A stretch of DNA of 64,000 nt from Rhodosporidiobolus odoratus (lineage: Eukaryota > Basidiomycota > Microbotryomycetes > Sporidiobolales > Sporidiobolaceae), in NCBI GenBank assembly GCA_034387635.1, contig JAOANU010000001.1:992001-1056000 (forward strand). The letters run 5' to 3'. This document shows positions 54,846 through 64,000 of this stretch, one piece after another; position 1 is the first letter of the stretch, and every line of letters starts with the position of its first letter. The notes beneath the pieces are model-generated. The model worked only from the letters and a program-made list of their open reading frames with translations, made no database searches and was not told the origin of the DNA. Made by a program: the position numbers and the translations under genes.

Positions 54846-55502
54846 TTGTCTCGAATACGGGCAAATACGGCGCAGTTGTGCAGGTTGCCGCTGTCCCAGA
54901 CTGCTCATCGCAAGTCCTTGGGAAGAGCCACCCTCACCAAGCGGCTTGCCATTGCGATCGCTTCTTTTAACCTCTCTCATCTTACCCACCTTACTATCCG
55001 TCTCTTGGAAGAGGAATCTACAGCCCATTCCGCCTTCTCAACGCGCCACCTTCCCACCCTCCTTCAAAACCTTCCGAATCTTCAACACCTCTGTTTTGGA
55101 TTAACCACCCCCAGCTCCCCCATCAGCAGGGCGGGCAGCACCGTGTCCCTCGATCCCACCGCCACGACTCGTCTGCAAAACCCCTGCACCGCACGGGGTA
55201 TCACGCTCGAATCGACGCGCTTGTTCACCTATCTCACCACTATTAACTCCAACACCGACTGGTTCGCGCTGTATGAGACCGTGACTGGCGACAACACTTC
55301 GCTGTACCTCGGAGACAAGACTGAAGCGCTCGTCGAGTTTGTTGGAGCAGACCGAAGGACTCATTCAAGAGGCCGTCCAGGAATGGGATGGCGGGTTATT
55401 GTACGAGCACTGCGAGGCACTCGGAGTGCTTCAGGAAGAGTTGATTCAGATGCGATGAGGCATCGGAAAAGATTCGAGCTCGAGGTGATGAGAGAAGATT
55501 GA
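54846..55502 (+). CDS. LRR-like fragment, doubtful gene
   Basis: A 218-codon plus-strand frame with leucine-rich segments: LAIAIASFNLSHLTHLTIRL and HLPTLLQNLPNLQHLCFGL. These resemble the LRR part of the F-box proteins nearby. No F-box precedes it. The end of this frame is Arg-rich and looks like a shifted reading, because another frame over 55335-55458 encodes a convincing heptad helix (LLEQTEGLIQEAVQEWDGGL, YEHCEALGVLQEELIQM-stop). The likely explanation is a degraded F-box/LRR gene with a frame shift near 55330 and a missing 5' part. It could also be the last exon of a gene whose first exons I failed to find. Confidence 0.35.
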   Translation: MSRIRANTAQLCRLPLSQTAHRKSLGRATLTKRLAIAIASFNLSHLTHLTIRLLEEESTAHSAFSTRHLPTLLQNLPNLQHLCFGLTTPSSPISRAGSTVSLDPTATTRLQNPCTARGITLESTRLFTYLTTINSNTDWFALYETVTGDNTSLYLGDKTEALVEFVGADRRTHSRGRPGMGWRVIVRALRGTRSASGRVDSDAMRHRKRFELEVMRED

Positions 55503-55716
55503 TGAATGCGTAGTGGAGTCGGGGACGGAAGCAATGTTTAAAGCGCAAGTCTCGTTTCCTTACTGTCGAGACGAGAGGGAAGAGTTGCTCTCATGAGATC
55601 TCAGAGACGTAAGCTGGAAAAGTAGATTATGTGCTAGATTTCAGAAGTGGTACAAAAAAGCCTGAGGAAGATTCCCCTCGCCCGCTCCCTTCTTTCCGCT
55701 CCGCACGATATCACGA

Positions 55717-57005
55717 TTAGAACAGCATATCGCCAAGCAGCATACCTGTCAAGAGTTGAGTACGACGCCCGTCAGTATCGAGCGTCAAGGGGACACAAGA
55801 GAGGGAATAAGAGAAAAGCTAATACGCACCACCAAGCAATCCACCGCCGACGGCCATTCCGGTTCCCATCCCGCCCATCCCCATCCCCATCCCTCCCCTA
55901 CCGTACCCACCGTATCCTCCGTACCCGCCATATCCATAGGGCATGCCAATCCCGCTGTTGTAGTAACGAGGACGACCATAAGGAGCGGCAGGGGCGGAGT
56001 ACCTCGGTTGGTAACGGCCGGATTGTTGAGCTTGGAGGATTTGGGCGCGGCGTTGGAGGTAGGCTTGGTATTGTTTCATTTCCTGCGGTTGAGTGCAAGT
56101 TGTCAGTACGAGGGCAGAGAGGAGACGAAGTGAGCGAGTCGATGACGGAGTGGGAAGGTCAAGGGAGATGAATCGCAGGAAGTGTGGTTGTGAAGGATAC
56201 ATACCTCCTGTTGCCTTTGCTTCCTCTCGGCAACCCTCTGATCATGAGTCTTACCCGTCATCTTATCCTTCATTTTCCTCCCAAACGTACGATCGTCTTT
56301 CTTCTTGTCCTTGGCATGCTTGTCGTTGTCCGCGTAGGCAGAGACATGCGATTGCGACTTTGACGACGACGACGATGCTCCAGCGGCAGCTCCAGAGGAG
56401 GCGGCGGGAGGGGGACCGTCGGGAGGAGCGTAGGTCGATTGCAGTTCTTTGGCTTCTTTGGCGTGGGCGGCGAGGTATTCGGGCTGCGAGATGAAGAGAA
56501 AAGGGTGAGAAGGAGTACACGTGACAGTGAGAGCTCGTAGCGTACGTCCTGCGAATGAGGGAAAGTGTCAGGAAAGCGGTCCACGAGGGAATTTGAGGAA
56601 GAAAAAGGTGACGAACATCGAGGGGATGGCACCAGATCGAGCGCGGGGGAGAAGCCTTGGTGTCGACGTAGAAGATGTGCTCCGACGCAGACTGCCAATG
56701 ACGAATTCGAGCGTGAGCACGCGGATAAGGGCAGCCAAGGAGAGGGAGGCACCTACGTCAAACTCCCTCCTCCAGCCTTCAGGGAGCGGCCTCGCCTCAT
56801 CAAACATGTCACGTCTAGCCTCGCCTGGTACGCCCTCGTTTCCATCGTCCGAGACGGTCCAGTCGCTGTTTGAGGCGTTGCTGTCGGTTCTCCGATGACC
56901 CGGGGCGGAAGAGGAGGAAGAGGCGCCGGGTACGGCGAGGTGGGACGAGTCTTGTTGGTTGGCTGAGTAAGCGGGGGGCGCTTCAGCGTAAGTGTGAGAT
57001 GTCAT
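55717..57005 (-). CDS. WW-domain protein with Gly/Tyr-rich tail
   Basis: Adaptor-like protein with one WW domain, which binds proline-rich ligands. Exons: 57005-56757, 56691-56617, 56548-56546 (three bases), 56483-56205, 56082-55830 and 55745-55717; 888 nt, 295 aa (294 if the tiny exon is skipped). The WW domain spans exons 1-4: PLPEGWRREFD, then HIFYVDTKASPPRSIWCHPL, then DPEYL. The second signature Trp is in SIW. A charged middle (KHAKDKKKDDRTFGRKMKDK and ERKQRQQEE) leads to a repetitive YGGYGGYGGYGRGGMGMGMG segment and the ending GGLLGGMLLGDMLF. That tail type is known from basidiomycete WW proteins. Target unknown. Confidence 0.8.
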
Positions 57006-57472
57006 GACTGTGTAGGTTTGGCAGTGGCTGAAGGTGAAAGAGGACAAGAGAGAAATTCGGGTGGGGAGGCGCGGGAATGACGCAGTGCAGTAACAAAGTC
57101 TACAAACAGCGCTTTGAGACAGTTCTTGCGGTCCTGTATAGAGCTGTATAAATGCAACGAATCCGTATGTGTGCAGTACAGGCACTCTGTGTGCGGGCCG
57201 CGGTGGAGTGAGGCCGTCAGCATCTCTGGCTCTTCCCGCTGCTACGGATTACATCGATCGGCCCGTCTGACAGTCAGACTCTTCTCAATCTCCTACAGTC
57301 AGCGCTCGTATCCTACCCCTGTAACCTCTGCACGGCTTTGTGGCCTGGTTGTGAGATTCTCGTTCCATCGCTCGTCTCGGCGGAAGGTGCGGTTCCAGTA
57401 CCATGAGCGCGGTGACTCGATACTAAAGCCGACGTGAGAACCCTTCTGTAGCACATCAGAGCCAGCATCAGC
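57006..57472. other. Upstream region of the WW gene and truncated F-box ORF
   Basis: 467 nt divergent region. Short frames only; no RNA gene or repeat recognised. Confidence 0.4.
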
Positions 57473-57892
57473 ATGCCCGTTCCCTCCCTCCCGCTCGACA
57501 TTCTCAACATCATCCTCTTCCATCTTTCCGAGTCCCTCGACTACTGCGAGCGCCACCACGGGGGATTACGCATTGCGTTGATCAGCAAAAGCTGGAGGAA
57601 GAGCGGCCTTCCACCAAAGCAAGCTGAATACGAAGGAACAGATGCTGCAAGTCAAAGACACGCGAGCTCGCTGGCCTTCTCCTCTCAAACCGCGTCCTTC
57701 GGGTTCCCACTTCTGCAATGCGAGGAAGCTGCGGAACGAGGCAGAGTTGGGAGAATCAAAATACACTTCGCTTGCTCCGCTTGTGCAAAAAAGGACACAA
57801 GAACAAGCTGTTTGATCGTTCGCCTACCCGGAGCTCAGACCACAGCTTGGTCTACGTTTTATTGCAGCCAAGAGAAGAGAGAAAGTCTATGA
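57473..57892 (+). pseudogene. Truncated F-box gene
   Basis: The first 45 residues form a good F-box: PVPSLPLDILNIILFHLSES then LRIALISKSWRKSGLP. After that the frame carries an unstructured Ser/Cys-rich sequence to a stop at 57890-57892, only 60 nt from the end of the convergent DUF218 gene. No LRR part follows, although the other F-box genes here have one. It is either a decayed remnant or a very short F-box-only protein. Confidence 0.45.
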
Positions 57893-57952
57893 CGTGACAG
57901 CCGGCCAAGAAATACTCCCGGAAGGATAAGGCTAATGTGCAACAGGTGACAG

Positions 57953-59871
57953 CTAGTCCCAAGGTAAAGGTCCCGGGAAGATCGTATTCTTGGCGGGGCA
58001 GTATTCCAGGAGGCGGGCGAGTTCAGGGGCTGGAGGGGCGTGTCGTGATCGGAATGGCGTAAGAGCGGTCAGGCGCAAAGAAAGCAAAGAGGGAAGGATC
58101 AGGAAAACCTCAGCGTTACTGATAACCCTAGACGAAAACCCACTCGCCGCAGACCGCAAAGCGGACTCAGATAAACGGGAGCCAGAAAGTTACAGAAGAA
58201 GCAGCGCGCACCTGAACTGTGATACCCATGAAACCGTCGGAAAGGATTCCGTTTCCGTCGTTTGGCGAGGAGGGCGCCGTGGCAGCCGTAGGTGTCCGAC
58301 AGAAAGGGCGTGAGGCCGTACTTGCGCTGTACAATGGTCGATGCATGAGATAGGGGAGAAAGGTATCATGAACGGGCAGAGGGAGGAATGGGAAGAAACG
58401 CCAGGGCAGGAGGGTAAAGTGCGAGTCAGCCTTCATCCCATCGTCGGGTCGCCTGGAACAACTAGCTGGACTTGGCCAAGTTGTGGCCGAAGCCCAGCAT
58501 ACCAGCAACGCAGAACGAGAACGGAGAAAATGTCAAGCGCACCTCTCCCTCATAATCCCCCGAAGTCTCCCCTTCGTTGTCAATCCCGATATATTTGAAC
58601 GCGCCGCTCGGCCAGCGAACGGACGCGCGGTGAATATCCTCGTATCGACGACGTTTCATGCCATAGCCGACGACGGTGACTGCGAGAGGTTACAGTAACA
58701 GCGACCGGAAAGGGGGAGTCAGCAAGACTGGGTCATGAGGAAGTAGAGCGACGAAGGAGCAGGCGCACTGAATGTGGGGTACCTCCCCGTAAACTCTTTG
58801 AACCGGGCAATCGAAAACAAGACATTCTCCATTGAATCCATCGCAAAGTCTTCTGTAGTGACTCGGTCAAACTCGCCACCATTGTTGACTCGCAGTTGGT
58901 CGTCGGACATGAACTGTGAGAAGAGATTGAGTGAGCGTTGTTGAGAAGCAAGCAGGAGGAGGCTAAGGGGTGGACAGAGAAAGTAACGAACCTGGGAGTA
59001 GAGGTTGCCGGCTTTTGCGAGGCGAGCGTAGCCGAGTCCTTCGGTGAGGTCGGCTGAAGGGCGAGTTTGACCGCTACAAGCAAAGAAACCCGAAGTACGG
59101 GCGGTCGCGAAGACAAAGTTGGTGGACGGGGTTGAGAAGGTCAGCCTTGCAAACAGACAGCGACGGTGGAATTGCGCACCCAGAATAGATTAGGAGAGCT
59201 TCGGGATCTCGCACAGCGATCTCGGCTCTAACGACGACAGGCTCACATGGCCGTCAGCGCTCAGCAGTCTCGGGGAGAGAAAGGAGAGGACCAGAGGCAA
59301 ACGCACCCTTTTACAATGTGCTTTAGGTAGGTTCTGACTGCGCCACCCTTCTGCATCGGCTCAAGAATCCAGTCGTGATCGTCCGTCGCTCGGGAAGCAT
59401 CATAGCCCTGCCAGATGGCGTGCCCGGGTACCTAAGAGAGAGAAGAGCGCCGCTTGAGTGTGGGCGGCGGAGGAGGCGCAGCAGAGGGAAGAGCGCACCA
59501 TGACGAGGTGTTTCAAGTTGCTGTGAGGTGAGGTCAGAGTGGCTCGTATTGATGCGGGTACTCGGCCAGAATAGTCCTCGGGTCGTGAAAAGACCTGCAA
59601 TCGCAACCTTGATCAGCTCGCGGCTCCTCTTGGAGCATGGGGGGACAGCGCGTACCTCTTCCCCTATCGCCTGTCTGATGTTTACAAGCACGCTGACACA
59701 CGCCAACCCGGCCAAGAGGAGGACGGCGAGGTTTGTCGTCCTGGCGCGTTGAGTGAGGAAGGCGATATTGGAGCCGGACAAGCTGGCTCGGTTGACTGCG
59801 GATCGAAAGGGGCGTGCGATTCTGTGCCCCGTTGCCGTATTTGATGATATGGGGAGAGGGAGCGAGGTCAT
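57953..59871 (-). CDS. DUF218 family membrane-anchored protein
   Basis: Fungal protein with a DUF218-type fold, in bacteria linked to envelope processes; the fungal role is not known to me. Nine exons: 59871-59656, 59594-59499, 59431-59307, 59227-59180, 59073-58992, 58913-58769, 58679-58543, 58326-58212 and 58029-57953; 1041 nt, 346 aa, in phase. One transmembrane helix near residues 45-65 (NLAVLLLAGLACVSVLVNI) predicts a type II anchor. Family blocks: LKHLVMVPGHAIWQG, DWILEPMQKGGAVRTYLKH, ALLIYSGGQTRPSADL, TTEDFAMDSMENVLFSIARF, VTVVGYGMKRRRYEDIHR, KYIGIDNEGE and YGCHGALLAKRRKRNPFRRF. SGGQTR and the Glu/Asp-containing blocks are the likely active site. Confidence 0.82.
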
Positions 59872-60111
59872 GGCAGGTGTTGATTGAGGGCGATCGAGAA
59901 TGGGAGCATGCGTCGAAAGGGTTGCGAGAGGTGGGTGTGCTGTAGGAGCTGTGGTGTTGTATATGTATACGCGTGCTTAGCGTGTTTAGCGTGTCCAGCA
60001 CTCAGTTAGCCGTCTGTAGACAGCAGGAACGGGACAGAGATGAGGACGCAGGTTGGATTCCGATCATCCACTTTATTGTCAACCACTACATCCAGCTAGA
60101 GACTAAGTGGG
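59872..60111. promoter_or_regulatory. Shared promoter of DUF218 gene and AVL9
   Basis: 240 nt between divergent start codons 59871 and 60112. Positional call only. Confidence 0.4.
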
Positions 60112-62152
60112 ATGGACACAGGCACACCGGATACCTCCTCACCACCCTCGCCTACCCTGACACCGCCATCGTGTTCCCTTTCTCCATCCACCCCCGCCTC
60201 CTCCTCATCCACCCTCAAATCAACAACAACACCGCCAGAAGACCAGCTCGACGATGTGCCAATCGAACCACTAGGCGATCATCCTGCTACTACAGCAGAT
60301 CCCCCGCAAACAAAGACGCCCGATGATGCATCCCTCTCCCCATCTCCCCACCCTCGTTCCGAATTTCAATCTCAACCACCTCAACCTCATTCGTTCCCTC
60401 CAGCACCTTCAGCCACTCCAATAGACTCAACCACTCTCCTCACCGCCCCCTCCCCTCCGGCTGGGTACATGCACCGAACACCCTCTTCAACCTCGTCTTC
60501 AGGTGGGTCACTAGCAGGCAACGCACCCGCTGGAGCAAAGATCTGGGGAGTCGCACTCGTCGGGTTCGACCATGCTCTCGGACCCACCGTCGAGTTCACC
60601 TATCCGAAAAAGCTGAGAGAGGACGACGAACTGCAGAAGGCACTGCCGTTCTTGGCTTTGCCAGACGGGGCTCATGCCGTGCGTTCCTGCTCCCTGCTTT
60701 CAGCTTGCGCTACGCCAGAGCTGTGAGGCCTAGCTGACGGTCGTATATGGTGATCTTACAGCGCGACGAAGACTACTCCTACTTCCACCTTCTCCTTCCC
60801 TCCATCTCGGCCGATGTCCCTCAAACCATCTTCGGTATTTCCTGCAATCGACAAATCCCCGCCGACGAGCTCCTGAACAAGGGCAAGGAAGTAACACGAA
60901 GTACGGTGCAGAAAGCCATTGTGGTCCTAGCGAACAAGGTGCGCTCAACTCGTTCTCTCCTTGCCTGTATTCGTCTGCTACCGCTAGAGCTGGTCAGTCT
61001 GCACTCTACCGAAACACTGACCTATTTGGACGCACAGCCCATCTTTGGACCCTTACGCGACAAGCTCGGCGTCGTTACCCGCTCCTTCTTCGCTCAACGA
61101 GATTTCGACGACAAATCCATCCTTGTCGACTTGTATCAGTCTTTTGAGCCGGCCGGAACCAAAGTCGATATTGCCTCGGGAGAGGCTCGTCCGGAGGAGA
61201 AGCGAGACGGGGAGGAAACGGAGGAAGAGGAAGAGATGGATCAGGAGGAAGGCGAGGATGGGGGCATGTATATGGGTGCGTCTGCTCGCTCCGCTACGAT
61301 ATCTTTCCTCCTCATACATGTGGCTAGGGTCAGACGGTCGTATCCGCCAGCTTGGTTGGTAGACGCTCACATGTCCATGCTCGCAGGAACCTCGCTTCGC
61401 GAGCTGGTATACCGATTTAGGTTTAAGACGCTCATGCTGCTCAAGTTGATCATGCTACAAAGACGGGTACGCTTGTCTTCTAACCTGTACAGCTTCCCCG
61501 CTCCCACCTGTATCGGGCAACACGCTAATCTCCGCACTCTCCGACATTCCCTTCTTGCAGGTCATGTTTTTCGCGGCCAACACCCCGGTAGAACAGCTCT
61601 GCACCTTCCAGTACTCGCTCGTCGCCCTCATACCTGGTACGTCAAGCTCTCTCTCGCTTCTCTCCGAGTCTGCCTAGAAACTGACCTTCTCAACCTTGCT
61701 CCTCTAGCCCTTCTCACCAACCTCCGCGACTCTGCCTCTCCCGCTCTCGACACTCGCTCGCAACGGGTCAGGAAGCCTACTACGCTTAAGACGAGCGATA
61801 GACGGAGCTTGATCCGGTATTTGGGGTTGCCGTTGGACGTGTTTGGCAAGGTGCGCTGCCCTTTCCTTGTATCTGTCTACGAGTCTCACTCTCGCTTGCG
61901 GGCCTGTGTGTTCTCTCAAGTCCCTCCTGCCTAGAAGGAGTGAAGGGAATGAAGGGTAGAACCGCATAACCGACCAACGCTTCTTTTCCTGGCGTCCGCA
62001 GAACTCGTTCTTCCAGCCGTATCTTCCGTTGCAGCAGATCGACTTGCTCAAGGCCAAGACTTTCCTTGTCGGTACGACGAATAGTATCTTCCAGCAACAG
62101 CGGGATTGCAAGATCGATGTTGTCGTTAATGTTAGTCTGGCCCTCGCTTCGT

Positions 62153-62201
<49 letters not shown>

Positions 62202-64000
62202 ACTGCATGCCCGCTGAGCGGGCCGAGCGGCTGGCGACAAGCAGACATACTACGGATATGCGCTAATGCTATGCTCGCTTCTGCAGATCGACTCGGCCAC
62301 GCTCGAAATCCTCAACCCCTCGTTGACCCCTCTAATTACCCTGACCGCCGCCGACCGAAAATGGATGGACGAACTCGTAACCCTAGTCGACTCCTCCTAC
62401 GTCCCTTCCGACCCCTCTCGACCCGCCAGTCAAGGCTTTATCGGCAGCGACGATTTCTTGCGGGGCAAGTTTGAGGAGTATGTTTGTTCACTTTTGGCTT
62501 GTGTCAAGTTTGGAGAGTATTTGAGGAGGGAGGGGAAGGGGGAGAGGGGGGAGATGCTGCTTAGTGCTCCAGGTGCGTTTCGCTCCGCCATGACTCGGTT
62601 TCACGCTTTTCTCCTTCGCTCTGCAACACAGCTGATTGCCTTTTCGATCGGGATTACGCTTAGAGCTCGAATCGTACAATCCTGCTTCATTCAATGAGGC
62701 TTTCCTCAAGGCGTTCAAGCGGACGGCGGCATGCGAGTTGTGGGACAAAAACACGGACGAGGCTATCTTTGACCTGGTAGAGCCAAAGTACGCCGTTGTT
62801 CTGCCCTCTCGTTCGGCCTGGCTCGCTGACTTGTCTGTCTCTCTTCTTTGACGTCGCGCAGACACCCTATGGAAGGCAAGACTCACCTCATTGAGGACGT
62901 TGGCATCCGTCTAGTCCACGGCCTACACGATCACCTTCCCGCACACCTCAACCTCTCCCATTTGCCCGCCAACCTCTCCCAGCTACCTGCGAACCTCAAC
63001 CTTTCCCACCTTCCGGCCAACCTGAACTCGTTAGGCAAGCCAGCGAGAGAACGGCTTAGTCGAGGCTGGAGCGCCGGTGGTGAGTGGTTCGCCGGGGTGC
63101 AGGGTGCCATTCGAGGAGGCGGAGCAGCCGGAGGAGCGACGACTCCGGGAAGCGAGAAGGACGAACCACTCTCGCTCTCTTCTGTCTCAGACAAGGGGAA
63201 GGAAGGTGACGTTCCGCCGTCCCCTAGCGCTGGGGCTACGTTCCTCGCCGGCGTCGATGTCGCCAAGACCGGCGCAGCACAACTCGCCACCGGCATTGGC
63301 AGCTTCCTCGGTAATGCCCGCAAAAGCAGCTTCTTCAATCGAGATGGACCTCGATCCGCCTCTCCCGGTCGAAGTGGAGAGAACCTCGCACCTCCTTCAG
63401 CAACGCCTTCCTCTCCCGCACCTTTCGCGACGTTCCTTCGACCACTTTCCACTGCCGCCGCTGCGACTGTCCCGCCAGCCCCTTTGAGTACTGGTGGAAG
63501 TCGCGACCGTACCACGACCGCCTCCTCCGTCACCTCAATCGGGTCCTTCTTCGGTGGGTTGAAAAAGTCTCTCGTACCCGAAGCGGGGCCCTCCTCAGCC
63601 TCTACACCGGCGAGTACACCTCGAACACCACCAATGCCCAGTGGGTCGCCCTCTTTACTTTCTGCAGGCTTTGGAGGGTGGGGCAGTCGACCGTCTTCCC
63701 CCTCAACTACGACGCCCTCCGTTTTCCTCCCAAGCAGTAGCGGTAGCAACAACAGCAGAGGCAAATCTCCCGTCCTCCCCCCTTCCTCCTCTTCGCCTTC
63801 TATCGAAAACCCCATCCCCACTGTCGTCGCAGGAGTTCCGATTCGAGACCTCGACGCTGAGCTGATGCGACCTCGAGATCTGGATCGCGAGTTTGCGGAG
63901 AAGAGGGAAAGGGAGGAACGGGAAGTGAGGGAGGAGGGGATGAGGGAGGGGGAGAGGGAGAAGGCGATGAGGAGGTTGATGGGTGAAGGAGAGGAAGGGA
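60112..64000 (+). CDS. AVL9: Late secretory pathway protein AVL9, 3' truncated
   Basis: DENN-related protein acting in exocytic traffic from Golgi to plasma membrane. Exons: 60112-60678, 60762-60938, 61038-61275, 61387-61466, 61561-61636, 61708-61850, 62002-62130, 62287-62572, 62664-62787, then 62862 past the window end. A Ser/Pro-rich N-terminal about 130 residues precedes WGVALVGFDHALGPTVEFTY. Then come ALPFLALPDGAHARDEDYSY, TIFGISCNRQIPADEL, GPLRDKLGVVTRSFFAQRDF, LRELVYRFRFKTLMLLKLIM, FFQPYLPLQQIDLLKAKTFL and VGTTNSIFQQQRD, all matching Avl9/AVL9 homologues. The domain ends near NPASFNEAFLKAFKRT and HPMEGKTHLIEDVGIRLVHG. The visible tail contains LPANL repeats and a Ser-rich region, ending in a Glu/Arg-rich helix at the edge. 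Confidence 0.92.
62154..62201 (+). repeat. Poly(C) tract of 48 bases in an AVL9 intron
   Basis: An uninterrupted run of cytosines within the intron 62131-62286 of AVL9, between GTAC and ACTGCATG. On the minus strand it is poly(G), able to form G-quadruplexes. Homopolymers of this length are rare, and the true length may be unreliable in an assembly. Confidence 0.9.
62932..63030 (+). repeat. In-frame LPANL tandem repeats in AVL9
   Basis: Five imperfect coding repeats of the form HLPA(H/N)L-N/S-LS: HLPAHLNLS, HLPANLS, QLPANLNLS and HLPANLNSL. Each is a leucine-periodic amphipathic unit, directly after the conserved AVL9 core. Confidence 0.75.

Noticed and set aside
62931..63821. 296-codon minus-strand frame over the AVL9 tail
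   Set aside because: Antisense shadow of a Ser/Pro-rich coding exon; the plus strand is fixed by AVL9 homology.
1..64000. CRISPR array, bacterial operon signals, ribosome binding sites
   Set aside because: No spaced direct repeats. Introns and gene structure are eukaryotic.

Overview
The window is nuclear DNA from a fungus, most likely a basidiomycete of the Pucciniomycotina (Microbotryomycetes-like). The reasons are GC-rich coding sequence, dense gene packing on both strands, many short introns (mostly about 50-110 nt) and the gene families present. This placement is inferred from gene content and gene structure; no rRNA or marker gene was compared. Intron donors are unusual: most read GTGCGY or GTACGY rather than GTAAGT. 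Exon models for 13 genes were assembled by hand, and their coding lengths all come out divisible by three.

Left part (1-14.8 kb): the 3' end of an unknown gene, an Rrn11-like RNA polymerase I factor, a weak minus-strand hypothetical, CRIPT, a large F-box/LRR-like protein with a Gly/Arg-rich tail, TRAPPC6/Trs33 (TRAPP complex) and ARP5 (INO80 complex).

Middle (15-32 kb): an accessory region holding three diverged copies of one unrecognised gene family (15.1-16.5, 17.1-18.6 and 26.9-28.4 kb). Between copies two and three lie an alpha/beta hydrolase, the translation termination factor eRF1 and a WD-like DUF2415 protein. Pyridoxal kinase follows. The three-copy family shares intron positions and a C-terminal SLAK...PQ.R motif. 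The middle copy is clearly broken, and the other two each need one frame correction. This is the best candidate here for something undescribed.

Housekeeping block (32-48 kb): UTP12/DIP2 (small-subunit processome), CSN7 (COP9 signalosome), PPM1 (PP2A methyltransferase), PAC2/PSMG2 (proteasome assembly), a small secreted cysteine-rich protein and a long KH-domain RNA-binding protein.

Right part (48-64 kb): a decaying stretch with two frame-broken F-box/LRR genes around a reverse-transcriptase relic. After it come mitochondrial enoyl-CoA hydratase, KTI12 (Elongator regulator), an LRR fragment, a WW-domain protein, a truncated F-box ORF, a DUF218 membrane protein and AVL9 (late secretory pathway). 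AVL9 runs off the window end and carries a 48-nt poly(C) tract in one intron. No tRNA, rRNA, CRISPR or intact transposon was found.
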